Shown: one piece after another, positions 8,596 through 16,254 of the stretch
Layout: each line of letters begins with the position of its first letter
Position numbering within the stretch: position 1 is the stretch's first letter
Position numbers and translations under genes: made by a program
Notes under the pieces: model-generated
Seen by the model: the letters and a program-made list of their open reading frames with translations, nothing else
What the model was told of the DNA's origin: nothing
Database searches by the model: none
Assembly (NCBI RefSeq): GCF_000012885.1
Contig: NC_007498.2
Location: 682,001-746,000 of the forward strand
Origin: Syntrophotalea carbinolica DSM 2380
GTDB taxonomy: Bacteria; Desulfobacterota; Desulfuromonadia; Desulfuromonadales; Syntrophotaleaceae
Length of the DNA: 64,000 nucleotides
Direction: 5' to 3'

Positions 8596-9112
8596 GGTGT
8601 GGGGCAGGAAATGATATTTCGCCCGCTGCAAAGCAGATCGTTGCCTGCAATGAAAAAGAGTTTATTTGATAACCGGGGTGCCGGCGGCACGGATTTACGT
8701 TGGGCTTCATGCCAGCCTTGGTGCGAATGCCTATCGGGCAAATATCGGATGTCGACTGCTGTCTCTATGTTTTCGCAACCATTGTGCCAAGTGGAAGAGG
8801 TTTGATGGGAATTTTCTTAAAGACGAATTATGGCGGGAATTGCCGGGAGGTGATGGGCCGTTCCGGTTAAAGATTTGTATTGCGGGCGGATACGTAGCGC
8901 TTTGCCTGCACGCCACAGGTGTGGCAAACGCCCCTACATGTCAGCATTGTTGGGGCAAACCGCACACTTTCAGATACGTAGGGCATGCCCGCTGCGGCCA
9001 ATGGTGCGCTGTAACGCGGCCTGCCCGGGTGACCGGGGATAGGCAATGCCTGTGGGTCACAGGTGGTGCCACTGGAAGGAGGGCTGAGCACGGAGAGAAG
9101 ACGGCGTGATTG
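8596..9112. other. Gene-poor stretch (about 517 nt)
   Basis: A frame runs on the + strand from 8666 to 9109, but it has no ribosome-binding site, no recognisable domain and an unlike composition rich in Cys/Trp/His/Arg. Short inverted motifs occur (gtgccggcggcac near 8688; tacgta at about 8892 and 8974). It may be decayed DNA or a long upstream region. Confidence 0.4.
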
Positions 9113-9493
9113 TTATTCCGCCAGCCAATGGAGGGCGTGATCCCGGTCAAAAAAACAGTGCAGCCGGCCGGTTTGTATCGTCTGGCTTTGCATCATGGAC
9201 ATAACGGAGGCACTACTTCGGTGTTGCTCGGAAAACAACAGGGCCGTCCTTTTCGAGTGTCCGGAAAAAAACTGATAGGCCAGGGTGCCCAATGGGTCTT
9301 CTGAATCGTGCATCGGAAGCGCCGTTGTTTTTCGCTTATCGATGAGGACTTTGTCGATATTGTGAGCCTGCGCGAAAGACAGCGTTTCCAACAGTGCGCT
9401 TATCGTATTCTGTTCAGAGAAAGGGCCGTATATCTGCAGTTGAATGATCTCGGGATCCTGCAGGGTAGATATTTGCCATCCGGTATGAGCCAT
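9113..9493 (-). CDS. Hypothetical protein, possibly SpoIIAA/STAS-like
   Basis: A 126-aa soluble protein. Alternating hydrophobic strands (IIQLQIYGPF, DKVLIDKRKT, RTALLF) and a C-terminal DRDHALHWLAE resemble the small STAS-like SpoIIAA family, in which the last helix often reads eAlaWL. The resemblance is weak and I would not assign a partner. It is transcribed singly on the minus strand, upstream of nothing obvious. Confidence 0.55.
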   Translation of the reverse strand: MAHTGWQISTLQDPEIIQLQIYGPFSEQNTISALLETLSFAQAHNIDKVLIDKRKTTALPMHDSEDPLGTLAYQFFSGHSKRTALLFSEQHRSSASVMSMMQSQTIQTGRLHCFFDRDHALHWLAE

Positions 9494-9832
9494 GATGTTA
9501 CTCGGTGATTGGTTTGGGTGTTCGAGACATTGTTACGGTTGATCGTCACTATCGCAAAACTGGGGCCAGTTTGTTGCCAAACATCGGGGAGAGCTGCGGC
9601 AGAAAGGCGGTGATTATGGCAAAGGCTTATGAATACAATGGCTTATGAAGAGGCGTAGAGTCCGGATAGTTTTTTTGAGGGCCGGCATAAGGGCTGGTCG
9701 GGCAGGATCTTTTGTCTTGAGGTTTGCACTATTCCGAGGCAGGGATTTAAAAATGGGACAGTCTGAAACGCATTATACCAGCGGCGCACGCCAGCCCGGC
9801 AGAAGCCCGGGGTCATGGCCGGGCCTGAGTTT
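9494..9832. other. Intergenic stretch (339 nt)
   Basis: It lies between the diguanylate cyclase 3' end and the start of the STAS-like gene. A GC-rich inverted repeat (gcccggc at about 9794 with gccgggc at about 9818) sits next to the cyclase stop codon and may end its transcript, but no T-run follows. No gene seen. Confidence 0.45.
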
Positions 9833-11869
9833 TCAACCGGGCATGTGGCTGTCGACGGCTACCTGGTTGCGACCATTGCTTTTGGCTTGATACAGAGCCT
9901 GGTTGGTTTTGGCAATCAGGTGCTCGTAGTGGGTGTCTTTGGTGGGAAGCAAGCTGGCTACGCCGACACTGACGGTAACGACACCGCTGATACCTTCGCC
10001 GCTGTGAGGGATCTGCAGCGCTTCGACCTGCCTGCGGATCTTTTCCGCAACGGCCTGCGCCACTTCGGCGTCGCTGTCGGGCAATATGACGGCAAACTGT
10101 TCGCCGCCGAAACGGGCGATACGCACCTCGTCGCCCTGGGTACACTCCGCCATCGTATTGGCGATTTTTTTGAGGCACTGATCGCCGGCCTGGTAGCCGT
10201 AAGCGTTGTTGAACTGTTTGAACTTGTCCATGTCGACCAGGAGCATTGCCAATGGCTTTTTTTTCTGTTTGGCACGCTGCCAGAAAGACGGCAGCGAGGC
10301 ATCGAAGCTGCGGCGATTGGCCATGTCGGTCAAGGGATCAAGCATGGCCAGTCTTCGCAGGAATTGCTGGGCCCGTCGGCGTTGCTGTACTTCCAGTTCC
10401 AGCTTGGTGTTGGTGTGCGCCAATGTTTCCGTGCGTTCAGCCACCCGTTGTTCCAATTCCCCACGAATGATGCGCAGCTGCTCCAGGGCATCGGCCAGTT
10501 TGCGGGTTCGAACATTGAACCAGTAAGCGAAGGTGCCGAATTCGTTGCGAAAGCTGTCATCCAGGCAGAGCATTTCCTCGGCATTGATATCGACGGCATT
10601 TTTCAATTGATGGGTGATGCGGGCCAAAGGGCGCATCATCATGTTGTTCAGTGTCAGAAAAGCACCGATAACCGCTGCCGAGACACAGACAATCAGGGCT
10701 GCCAGCACGGCATGATAAATAGCCGTGGCGGCGGACATGGCATGGCTGACCGGTGTCACGGTGACGATGTTCCAGTAGGTGTTGGGGACATGGAAAATGG
10801 CAACGCTGCAGGGTTCCTGGAGCAGCAGGTCCCCGGGCGTTGTGAAATGCTTGAGCAGTATCTGCCCCTCGTTGCTATGGAGGGTTGTGTTCTGCAGTAC
10901 CGCCGCAATGAGGTCCGCCTCCGCGGCAGATATCTCGGACGTGTCCCGGGCGATGACTTCGGCGACCTGCCGGTCATAGCGAGCGGACTGTTTGGCTTTT
11001 TGCAGAAGATCGTTGCTGATGCTGTCCAGGGCGTCGGCCAGGGGCGCAAAGAGAGGCCGTTTGTCGGCCAGGTCGCGGGCCAGAATATACTCGATATCTT
11101 TGCGGCCGAATCTGTTCTGGTTGCTGATGCGGGTGAGGGCGACATCCGGAAACGACAGAAATTTTCCGTTGCGGTCCACAGCAAAGGCGTATCCCCCCAT
11201 TTTTTTTGCCTGAGCATCGAAAAAAGCTTCCAGACCGGCGAGTTTGAGGTCGACGGTGACCACGCCGACGAACCGGTCGTGCCTGTAGATGGGGGCGGTG
11301 CAGGTAACCATGGGGACGAAGGTGTGCGGGTCCACATAGGACTTGGACCAGAATATCGATCCGGGTTTCAAGAAACGTCCGGGTACATACCATTCCTCGT
11401 GGTGGTATCCGGGGCCTTTCGGATCGTTGTAGTCCGCTACGAATTCGAGAACTCCCGAGGCATTGCGACCCCAGAAAAAACTGGCCCGCTCGCGATGGGG
11501 ATCGAAAGCAAAGGGGTCGTACCATACCCCACCGCCGATAATGTAGGAAGACGGTCCGAGTTCATCGATCAGGCGAGGGATGATTTGCAGGTGGTCTTCC
11601 GTTTTGAGGGGCAGGGTTGCACCGGTGGTTGCCAGCGCGCGGGCCAGGGTTTCGGCGACGGCCAGTCGCTCGCCCAGTTGCGCCACCATGGTATTGCCCA
11701 CCTGGTTCGCCATGCGAAAGGATTGTTCTTCCAGGCGAGGGCGGCCAACGGTGTCCATGATGATGGTAAGGCTGAGCACCAGTACCGCAAGGAGCAAAAG
11801 GAACAGAAGGGGCGTTCGAAACAGCAGACTGTGATACCAACGCACGGAAAAGGCATTCCTTTTGTTCAT
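9833..11869 (-). CDS. Membrane-bound diguanylate cyclase (Cache-HAMP-GGDEF)
   Basis: A 678-aa protein started at the ATG at 11869, after cagaggtc. Order: TM1 (about 14-36), a large periplasmic Cache-type sensor (about 40-340, with VWYDPFAF and FVGVVTVDLKL), TM2, HAMP, a coiled coil (LEQRVAERTETLAHTNTKLE), then GGDEF (about 510-675). The cyclase domain has DPLTDMANRRSFD, LVDMDKFKQFN and active loop ARFGGEQFAVIL. The loop reads GGEQF instead of GGEEF/GGDEF, and no RxxD inhibitory site is visible just upstream. It would make c-di-GMP in response to an external ligand if the variant is active. Confidence 0.9.
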   Translation of the reverse strand: MNKRNAFSVRWYHSLLFRTPLLFLLLLAVLVLSLTIIMDTVGRPRLEEQSFRMANQVGNTMVAQLGERLAVAETLARALATTGATLPLKTEDHLQIIPRLIDELGPSSYIIGGGVWYDPFAFDPHRERASFFWGRNASGVLEFVADYNDPKGPGYHHEEWYVPGRFLKPGSIFWSKSYVDPHTFVPMVTCTAPIYRHDRFVGVVTVDLKLAGLEAFFDAQAKKMGGYAFAVDRNGKFLSFPDVALTRISNQNRFGRKDIEYILARDLADKRPLFAPLADALDSISNDLLQKAKQSARYDRQVAEVIARDTSEISAAEADLIAAVLQNTTLHSNEGQILLKHFTTPGDLLLQEPCSVAIFHVPNTYWNIVTVTPVSHAMSAATAIYHAVLAALIVCVSAAVIGAFLTLNNMMMRPLARITHQLKNAVDINAEEMLCLDDSFRNEFGTFAYWFNVRTRKLADALEQLRIIRGELEQRVAERTETLAHTNTKLELEVQQRRRAQQFLRRLAMLDPLTDMANRRSFDASLPSFWQRAKQKKKPLAMLLVDMDKFKQFNNAYGYQAGDQCLKKIANTMAECTQGDEVRIARFGGEQFAVILPDSDAEVAQAVAEKIRRQVEALQIPHSGEGISGVVTVSVGVASLLPTKDTHYEHLIAKTNQALYQAKSNGRNQVAVDSHMPG

Positions 11870-12052
11870 GCATGACCTCTGAAAGACGGAAATATTATGA
11901 AACCGGTATTTCCACGTACAAGGCGGCAGTACCCGATAACCTTGTCGATAACATCCTGTGGAGCATAGCATACGGCATCGGCGGGAATCATCCCTTTTTT
12001 GTCCCGGGGCGGTGCCGAGCGGTTCCCGATGCGGTCCATTCTGAAAATATCA

Positions 12053-12082
12053 TTGACTGCAAGGTCTGCAGGCTGTTATATT
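12053..12082 (+). promoter_or_regulatory. Sigma-70-type promoter of rhlE
   Basis: TTGACT (12053-12058), an 18-nt spacer and TATATT (12077-12082). The predicted start is near 12089, giving a leader of about 94 nt that includes an intrinsic-terminator-like hairpin. Confidence 0.7.
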
Positions 12083-12130
12083 GAGCGACTCAAAGTCGCT
12101 TTCCATGCAACACAACGAAACCCATCGTAG

Positions 12131-12161
12131 GCCCCGGAATGCATCCGGGGCTTTTTATTTT
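12131..12161 (+). terminator. Terminator-like hairpin in the rhlE leader
   Basis: An 8-bp GC-rich stem (gccccgga / tccggggc, loop atgca) is followed by tttttatttt. It ends 21 nt before the rhlE start codon and lies downstream of the only clear promoter, so it looks like an attenuator or the end of a roughly 70-nt leader RNA. Confidence 0.75.
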
Positions 12162-12182
12162 ATACGGTATTAAAAGGACACT

Positions 12183-13481
12183 ATGGAATTCAACAGTTTC
12201 AATTTTCACCCGCAGGTCGCCAAAGGTATTGTCGCCGCGGGTTATGTTACACCTACACCGATACAGGCACAGGCCATCCCCTCGGTTATTGACGGGCGCG
12301 ACGTCATGGGCCTGGCCCAGACCGGCACCGGCAAGACGGCAGCTTTTGCTTTGCCGATTCTGCAACGTCTGATCGACGGCCCCAGGGGGCGCTTGCGGGC
12401 CTTGGTGGTGGCGCCGACGCGCGAACTGGCCGAACAGATTCACCAGGCTATCGGCGAACTGGGACGGCATACCGGATTACGCAGCATGACGGTTTATGGC
12501 GGCGTGAATATCCGGCCGCAAATTGCCGGCCTGAAGCGGGGCGTTGATATTGTCGTGGCCTGCCCGGGCCGTTTGATCGACCATATCGGCCAGAAAACCA
12601 TCGATCTCTCAAACATCGAGGTTCTGGTACTGGACGAAGCCGATCAAATGTTTGATATGGGATTCTTCCCGGCGGTGCGGCAGATTCTGCGACATGTACC
12701 CGCGCAGCGTCAGACGCTGCTGTTTTCCGCCACCATGCCCGCTGCAATCCGCCGTTTATCCGGCGAAGTTCTGACCAGCCCGATGACGGTTCAGGTCGGG
12801 AACACGACGCCGGCTGAAACCGTAAGCCATGCGCTGTATCCGGTAGCTCAACATCAAAAGACGGCCATGTTGCTGGAGTTGCTTTCGGCGGTCGATAGCC
12901 GCTCGGTGCTGGTTTTTACCCGTACCAAGCATCGGGCCAAACGGCTGGGACTGCAACTCGGGAAGGCCGGTTACCAGGCCACGTCGTTGCAGGGGAATCT
13001 GTCCCAGGCCCGCCGTCAGGAAGCCTTGACGGGATTCAGGGATGGCAAGTACGAAATATTGGTGGCGACGGATATTGCGGCCCGCGGTATCGATGTGTCC
13101 CAGGTTTCCCATGTGATCAACTACGACATACCGGATACGGCCGAGGCCTATGTGCATCGCATCGGTCGTACCGGCAGGGCTTCGCGCAAGGGGGAAGCGT
13201 TCACCTTGGTCACCGGAGAGGATAACGCCATGGTCAGGGCTATCGAAAAGGTGCTCGATGCTTCTCTGGAGCGACGCACCATCGAAGGCTTTGATTACAA
13301 CACCCCCGCTCCCCCGCGAACCGACAGAGCTGGCCGGGGGAATGCTTCCAGGCGTTCACCGCGCACCACCCGTTCGTCGAAACCTGCGGCCGGCCGTGGC
13401 GGCGGTCAAAGGCGTCGCCAGCCTGCCGGTGCAGCCAATGCTCGGAGTTCCTCTGCAAAAGGGCGGACTACGGAAAGGTAA
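12183..13481 (+). CDS. rhlE: DEAD-box ATP-dependent RNA helicase, RhlE type
   Basis: A 432-aa DEAD-box protein. Motifs in order: Q motif TPTPIQAQAIP (about 22-32), Walker A AQTGTGKT, PTRELAEQ, DEAD, SATMP, and helicase C motifs ATDIAARGIDV and HRIGRTGRA. The C-terminal 65 residues are Arg/Ser/Gly-rich and basic, the RNA-binding tail seen in RhlE. It unwinds short RNA duplexes in ribosome assembly and RNA decay. The ATG follows ttaaaaggacact. A leader hairpin suggests transcript attenuation, which would suit a cold- or RNA-structure-responsive helicase. Confidence 0.95.
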   Translation: MEFNSFNFHPQVAKGIVAAGYVTPTPIQAQAIPSVIDGRDVMGLAQTGTGKTAAFALPILQRLIDGPRGRLRALVVAPTRELAEQIHQAIGELGRHTGLRSMTVYGGVNIRPQIAGLKRGVDIVVACPGRLIDHIGQKTIDLSNIEVLVLDEADQMFDMGFFPAVRQILRHVPAQRQTLLFSATMPAAIRRLSGEVLTSPMTVQVGNTTPAETVSHALYPVAQHQKTAMLLELLSAVDSRSVLVFTRTKHRAKRLGLQLGKAGYQATSLQGNLSQARRQEALTGFRDGKYEILVATDIAARGIDVSQVSHVINYDIPDTAEAYVHRIGRTGRASRKGEAFTLVTGEDNAMVRAIEKVLDASLERRTIEGFDYNTPAPPRTDRAGRGNASRRSPRTTRSSKPAAGRGGGQRRRQPAGAANARSSSAKGRTTER

Positions 13482-13512
13482 GGCAGGCGCAACAAGCGTT
13501 TGGATAGAAACA

Positions 13513-13549
13513 TAAAAAGGACCGGTTGGAGACAGCCGGTCCTTTTTTA
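13513..13549 (+). terminator. Intrinsic terminator after rhlE
   Basis: A 12-bp stem (aaaaaggaccgg with ccggtccttttt, 13514-13525 and 13536-13547) and a loop of about 10 nt with a T-run. Confidence 0.9.
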
Positions 13550-13579
13550 TATGCAACGGAGTCGGCAGTGATGCAATCG

Positions 13580-13651
13580 TCAGTCGCGTATCAGGGCGAT
13601 ACGCAACCCAAGGGCGATCATCACGCCGCCAAAGATGCGGTTAAGCTGAAA
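13580..13651 (-). pseudogene. C-terminal remnant of a LysE/RhtB-family exporter
   Basis: The minus strand here translates to FQLNRIFGGVMIALGLRIAL followed by IRD and a stop. This is the conserved last helix of LysE/RhtB amino-acid exporters, which end in a similar NRlfGg...GlrLal sequence. Upstream of it (above about 13651) the frame loses any resemblance, and the next gene begins within 140 nt, so the first 170 or so residues of the exporter are gone. It is a decayed gene fragment left between rhlE and the BASS-type gene. Confidence 0.6.
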
Positions 13652-13801
13652 AAGTGGGAGTAGGTTTTTCCTGGTGCAGACCGCGGGAAAAATTGTGCAG
13701 TTCCCTTGCTTTGGATCGGATGTGGCGTTAGGGTGTCTTTTTTCTTCGACCGGATACTGTTGCGGTCATGTTGTTCTCTTGTATGCATGAGTGGGTTGAG
13801 T

Positions 13802-14704
13802 ATGTTTCGTAAAAAAGATGCGATTTTATTATTGACCAGTTACGGCACCATGGCGCTGGGGATATTTCTTCCGCAACTGGCGCAACCGCTGCGTCATGCG
13901 CCGGTCACCTTTGTCATGGTTTTGCTGCTGCTATCGTTTCTCGCCATCGATATGCGGGGGTTGTTGACGCACGCCCTGAAAGCGCCGCTGGCTACGGCGG
14001 GTCTGCTGGCGGTCAAGGCCGTTTTGCTGCCGCTGCTGGTGTATTTGCTGTTTCATCTGGTCTGGCCCACCTATGAACTGGCGGGGATGCTTGTGGCCGG
14101 CGCTTCGACCGCCGTGTTGGCCCCGTTTTTCGCCAATCTGTTCGGTGCAGATATCGTCTTGACAGCAGCCGTGGTGATTCTGTCTTCGCTGCTGCTGCCT
14201 TTTTCCCTGCCTCCCCTGGTGGGGATTCTGGCCGGCAAGAGCATGGATGTCGGCATCGCGCCTATGGTGCGAATGTTGGCGCTGATGATTTTCGTGCCGG
14301 CGATTCTGGGCAGAGGGTGTGCCAAATGGATGCCGCGAACAACGCAATGGCTGTTGGGTAACAGTTATCCCTTGTCTTTGCTGGCGGTGGGGATAACCAA
14401 TCTGGGTGTTTTCTCGCGCTACTCGGGGTTTTTCCTGGAAAACCCCCAACGGGCGTTGGAGGCCATGGCTGCCGGCGGTGTCATGGTCGCTTGTCTGATG
14501 GTGCTGGCGGTTTGGTATGGTCGCCGTCTGCCGCTCGGGCTTCGTTCCACCTCGTTGGTATGTCTGCTGTTTCCGAACTATATCCTGATACTTGCTTTCA
14601 GCTGTCAATTTTTCGGCCCGGTTGAAGCGACTTTTGCCGCGACCTATAGTGTGCCGTTTTTCCTTCAACTGCTGTTTATTCGGAAGCTTGGCGGGCTTGC
14701 ATAA
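13802..14704 (+). CDS. BASS-type (bile acid:sodium symporter superfamily) membrane transporter
   Basis: A protein of about 300 aa with nine to ten hydrophobic segments, in the arrangement of the bile acid:Na+ symporter/arsenite-type carriers. Visible features are VAGASTAVLAPFFANLFGAD, a crossover-like helix near residue 95, and PPLVGILAGKSM. The ATG at 13802 is used; in-frame starts at 13787 and 13706 exist and no ribosome-binding site settles it. Substrate unknown (organic anion is the family norm). It stands alone next to a decayed exporter remnant. Confidence 0.7.
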   Translation: MFRKKDAILLLTSYGTMALGIFLPQLAQPLRHAPVTFVMVLLLLSFLAIDMRGLLTHALKAPLATAGLLAVKAVLLPLLVYLLFHLVWPTYELAGMLVAGASTAVLAPFFANLFGADIVLTAAVVILSSLLLPFSLPPLVGILAGKSMDVGIAPMVRMLALMIFVPAILGRGCAKWMPRTTQWLLGNSYPLSLLAVGITNLGVFSRYSGFFLENPQRALEAMAAGGVMVACLMVLAVWYGRRLPLGLRSTSLVCLLFPNYILILAFSCQFFGPVEATFAATYSVPFFLQLLFIRKLGGLA

Positions 14705-14710
14705 AGCTGG

Positions 14711-14730
14711 GGCCGGCCCGGGAGCCGGCC
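14711..14730. terminator. GC-rich hairpin between convergent genes
   Basis: Stem ggccggc / gccggcc at 14711-14717 and 14724-14730, located 7 nt after the transporter stop and 15 nt after ppiB. There is no T-run on either side, so any termination would be weak. Confidence 0.4.
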
Positions 14731-14744
14731 ATGGCCTGCAGGCG

Positions 14745-15257
14745 TCAATCGATGACGGTGACCTTGCTGATCACGACCGGTTCCAGGGGGACGTTTTCAA
14801 ACCCCGCTGAGGCACCGGTAGCGACCCTTTCGATTTCATAAACCACATCCATGCCATCCACGACCTGCCCGAACACGGCGTAGCCATAGACCTGCGGGTT
14901 GAGTCCGCCATGGTTCAGGTCGCGGTTGTTCTCGGTATTGATGAAAAACTGGGCGCGGGCACTGTCAATTTCTTCGGTGCGGGCCATGGCGATGCTGCCC
15001 GTGGTGTTTTTCAGTTTGTTGCGCGCTTCATTCGCAATCGGCGGTCCCGTCGGTTTTTCCTCCATCTCGGGGGTCAGTCCGCCACCCTGAATCATGAAAC
15101 CTTTGATGACCCGGTGGAAAATGGTTCCGTCGTAATGACCGGACCGGGCGTAGCTGAGGAAGTTTTCGACGCTGACCGGGGCTTTGGCCACATCCAGCTC
15201 CAGGATGATTTCGCCGAAATTCGTTTCCATCTGAATCAAGGGGTTTGAGACGCTCAT
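14745..15257 (-). CDS. ppiB: Peptidyl-prolyl cis-trans isomerase, cyclophilin type
   Basis: A 170-aa single-domain cyclophilin without a signal peptide, so cytoplasmic. The catalytic core shows FHRVIKGFMIQGG (about 47-59), with the Arg that contacts the prolyl substrate, plus GSIAMAR and ARAQFFINT. It catalyses prolyl isomerisation during folding. It lies 51 nt downstream of the ygbA-type gene on the same strand and may be co-transcribed with it. Confidence 0.95.
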   Translation of the reverse strand: MSVSNPLIQMETNFGEIILELDVAKAPVSVENFLSYARSGHYDGTIFHRVIKGFMIQGGGLTPEMEEKPTGPPIANEARNKLKNTTGSIAMARTEEIDSARAQFFINTENNRDLNHGGLNPQVYGYAVFGQVVDGMDVVYEIERVATGASAGFENVPLEPVVISKVTVID

Positions 15258-15308
15258 GGTGTAATACCTCGGGAGTTAAGGGGACAAGAAATCATGGGTG
15301 TAGTTGGT

Positions 15309-15650
15309 TTAGGGCCGGCGCAAGAGCGGGAGGACTTTGCTGTCCCAAAGATGCCGTAAGGCCAGCACGGGATGATGCCATAACATACGTGGCCCGGCAA
15401 ATCGCATGACCATGCGGAGAGAGTCCCGCTGTGACGGTGCATGGCAGTTGTTCGGACAGGCGCTGCACGACGGTTTGTTCGCGCCGAAAGGGCATTGTTG
15501 CAATCTGCCGCTGGCGTACTCCAGCACTTCCCGACAAGCAGGGCATAGTTGTTGTTCGGTGCCGTGGTGGGACCGGCAATAGATGCGCAGCATGTATGCC
15601 AGGGTGCGTTGTTCCCGCGCGAGGCGATGTCTGGACATGTGGGTTGCCAT
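15309..15650 (-). CDS. ygbA: YgbA family (nitrous-oxide-stimulated promoter) protein
   Basis: A 113-aa protein starting MATHMSRHRLAREQRTLAYM. It has conserved cysteines in YCRSHHG, LCPACREVLEYA, LQQCPFG and KPSCSACPNNC, then HAPSQRDSLRMVMRFAGPRM. This matches the YgbA_NO family (PF11756), whose E. coli member is induced under nitrosative stress. The Cys/His set probably binds a metal or FeS centre. The ATG at 15638 is an alternative start. The function is not biochemically defined. Confidence 0.85.
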   Translation of the reverse strand: MATHMSRHRLAREQRTLAYMLRIYCRSHHGTEQQLCPACREVLEYASGRLQQCPFGANKPSCSACPNNCHAPSQRDSLRMVMRFAGPRMLWHHPVLALRHLWDSKVLPLLRRP

Positions 15651-15900
15651 GGCTTGGACCGGGTTTGGAGATAAAGCAATGTGCCGAATTGCAGAAAAAG
15701 GGCCACAGGTGCGATCCTTATTACCATGTCGGTCGGCGCATTTCAACGATATGTGGCATCGGGAACGTCGAGGCGGGGATTCACAGGTTCGACAGGGGAA
15801 AAGCCTGTGCCGGTGAAGGCGTTTGACAAGCCCGGCGATCGTGGTTCAATTGAGGTCGTTGTGTGTAGCTGATTTTCAAACATATTCGGTGAGGTGTGAC

Positions 15901-16089
15901 ATGCATATCAATGAAGTGCGCGCGCGGGCCAAAGCCCTGGGTCTCAGTGGTGTCGGTAAAATGCGCCGGGCGGATATCATCATTCAAATCCAGCAGGCCG
16001 AAAACCATACGCCCTGTTTCGGTTCAGCACAGCGGGAAAACTGCCCGCATGAGGATTGTTGCTGGCGCGAGGATTGTTTTCGGCTCTGA
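15901..16089 (+). CDS. SAP-domain-like small Cys-rich protein
   Basis: A 62-aa protein. Residues 1-36 (MHINEVRARAKALGLSGVGK, then MRRADIIIQIQ) read like a SAP / Rho N-terminal helix-extension-helix nucleic-acid-binding motif. The tail CFGSAQRENCPHEDCCWRED has five cysteines. The same two-part design occurs in short deltaproteobacterial proteins. The start is the ATG after ggtgaggtgtgac; an in-frame upstream start at 15823 lacks that site. A nucleic-acid-binding role is inference. Confidence 0.65.
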   Translation: MHINEVRARAKALGLSGVGKMRRADIIIQIQQAENHTPCFGSAQRENCPHEDCCWREDCFRL

Positions 16090-16153
16090 CGGCAGACGGG
16101 CCGTTTGCATTTACCAGCATCCGCTTTGGAAAATTGCAACGATCATGCAGCCA

Positions 16154-16180
16154 AAATGGCGCGTATTTTGCGCGCCATTT
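16154..16180. terminator. Hairpin after the SAP-like gene
   Basis: A 10-bp stem (aaatggcgcg / cgcgccattt) with a 7-nt loop tattttg, 65 nt past the stop codon and ahead of the convergent dehydrogenase gene. The T-run is poor. Confidence 0.5.
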
Positions 16181-16254
16181 AGGCCATGGACAGTTAAGAT
16201 GACTTGGTGAAAGGTGCGGATACGACAACGTCGGAGCTTTTCCGGCGCCTTGTT

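Larger units (their letters stand above)
11870..12182. other. Divergent promoter region, cyclase / rhlE (313 nt)
   Basis: It holds the rhlE promoter at 12053-12082 and a terminator-like leader hairpin at 12131-12161, listed separately. No further gene is evident in the first 180 nt. Confidence 0.6.

Noticed and set aside
8863-9080. c-di-GMP riboswitch
   Set aside because: Considered because two cyclases are near, but the GEMM core (gcaaag...gcaaac with the tetraloop receptor) is not present in the right order.
8666-9109. A possible 147-aa Cys-rich protein
   Set aside because: No ribosome-binding site, no recognisable motif, and amino-acid usage unlike the other genes. Listed as an unassigned region instead.
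9815-11875. A 686-codon frame antisense to the diguanylate cyclase
   Set aside because: No family, Gly/Val-rich shadow composition, and the opposite strand carries clear Cache, HAMP and GGDEF domains.
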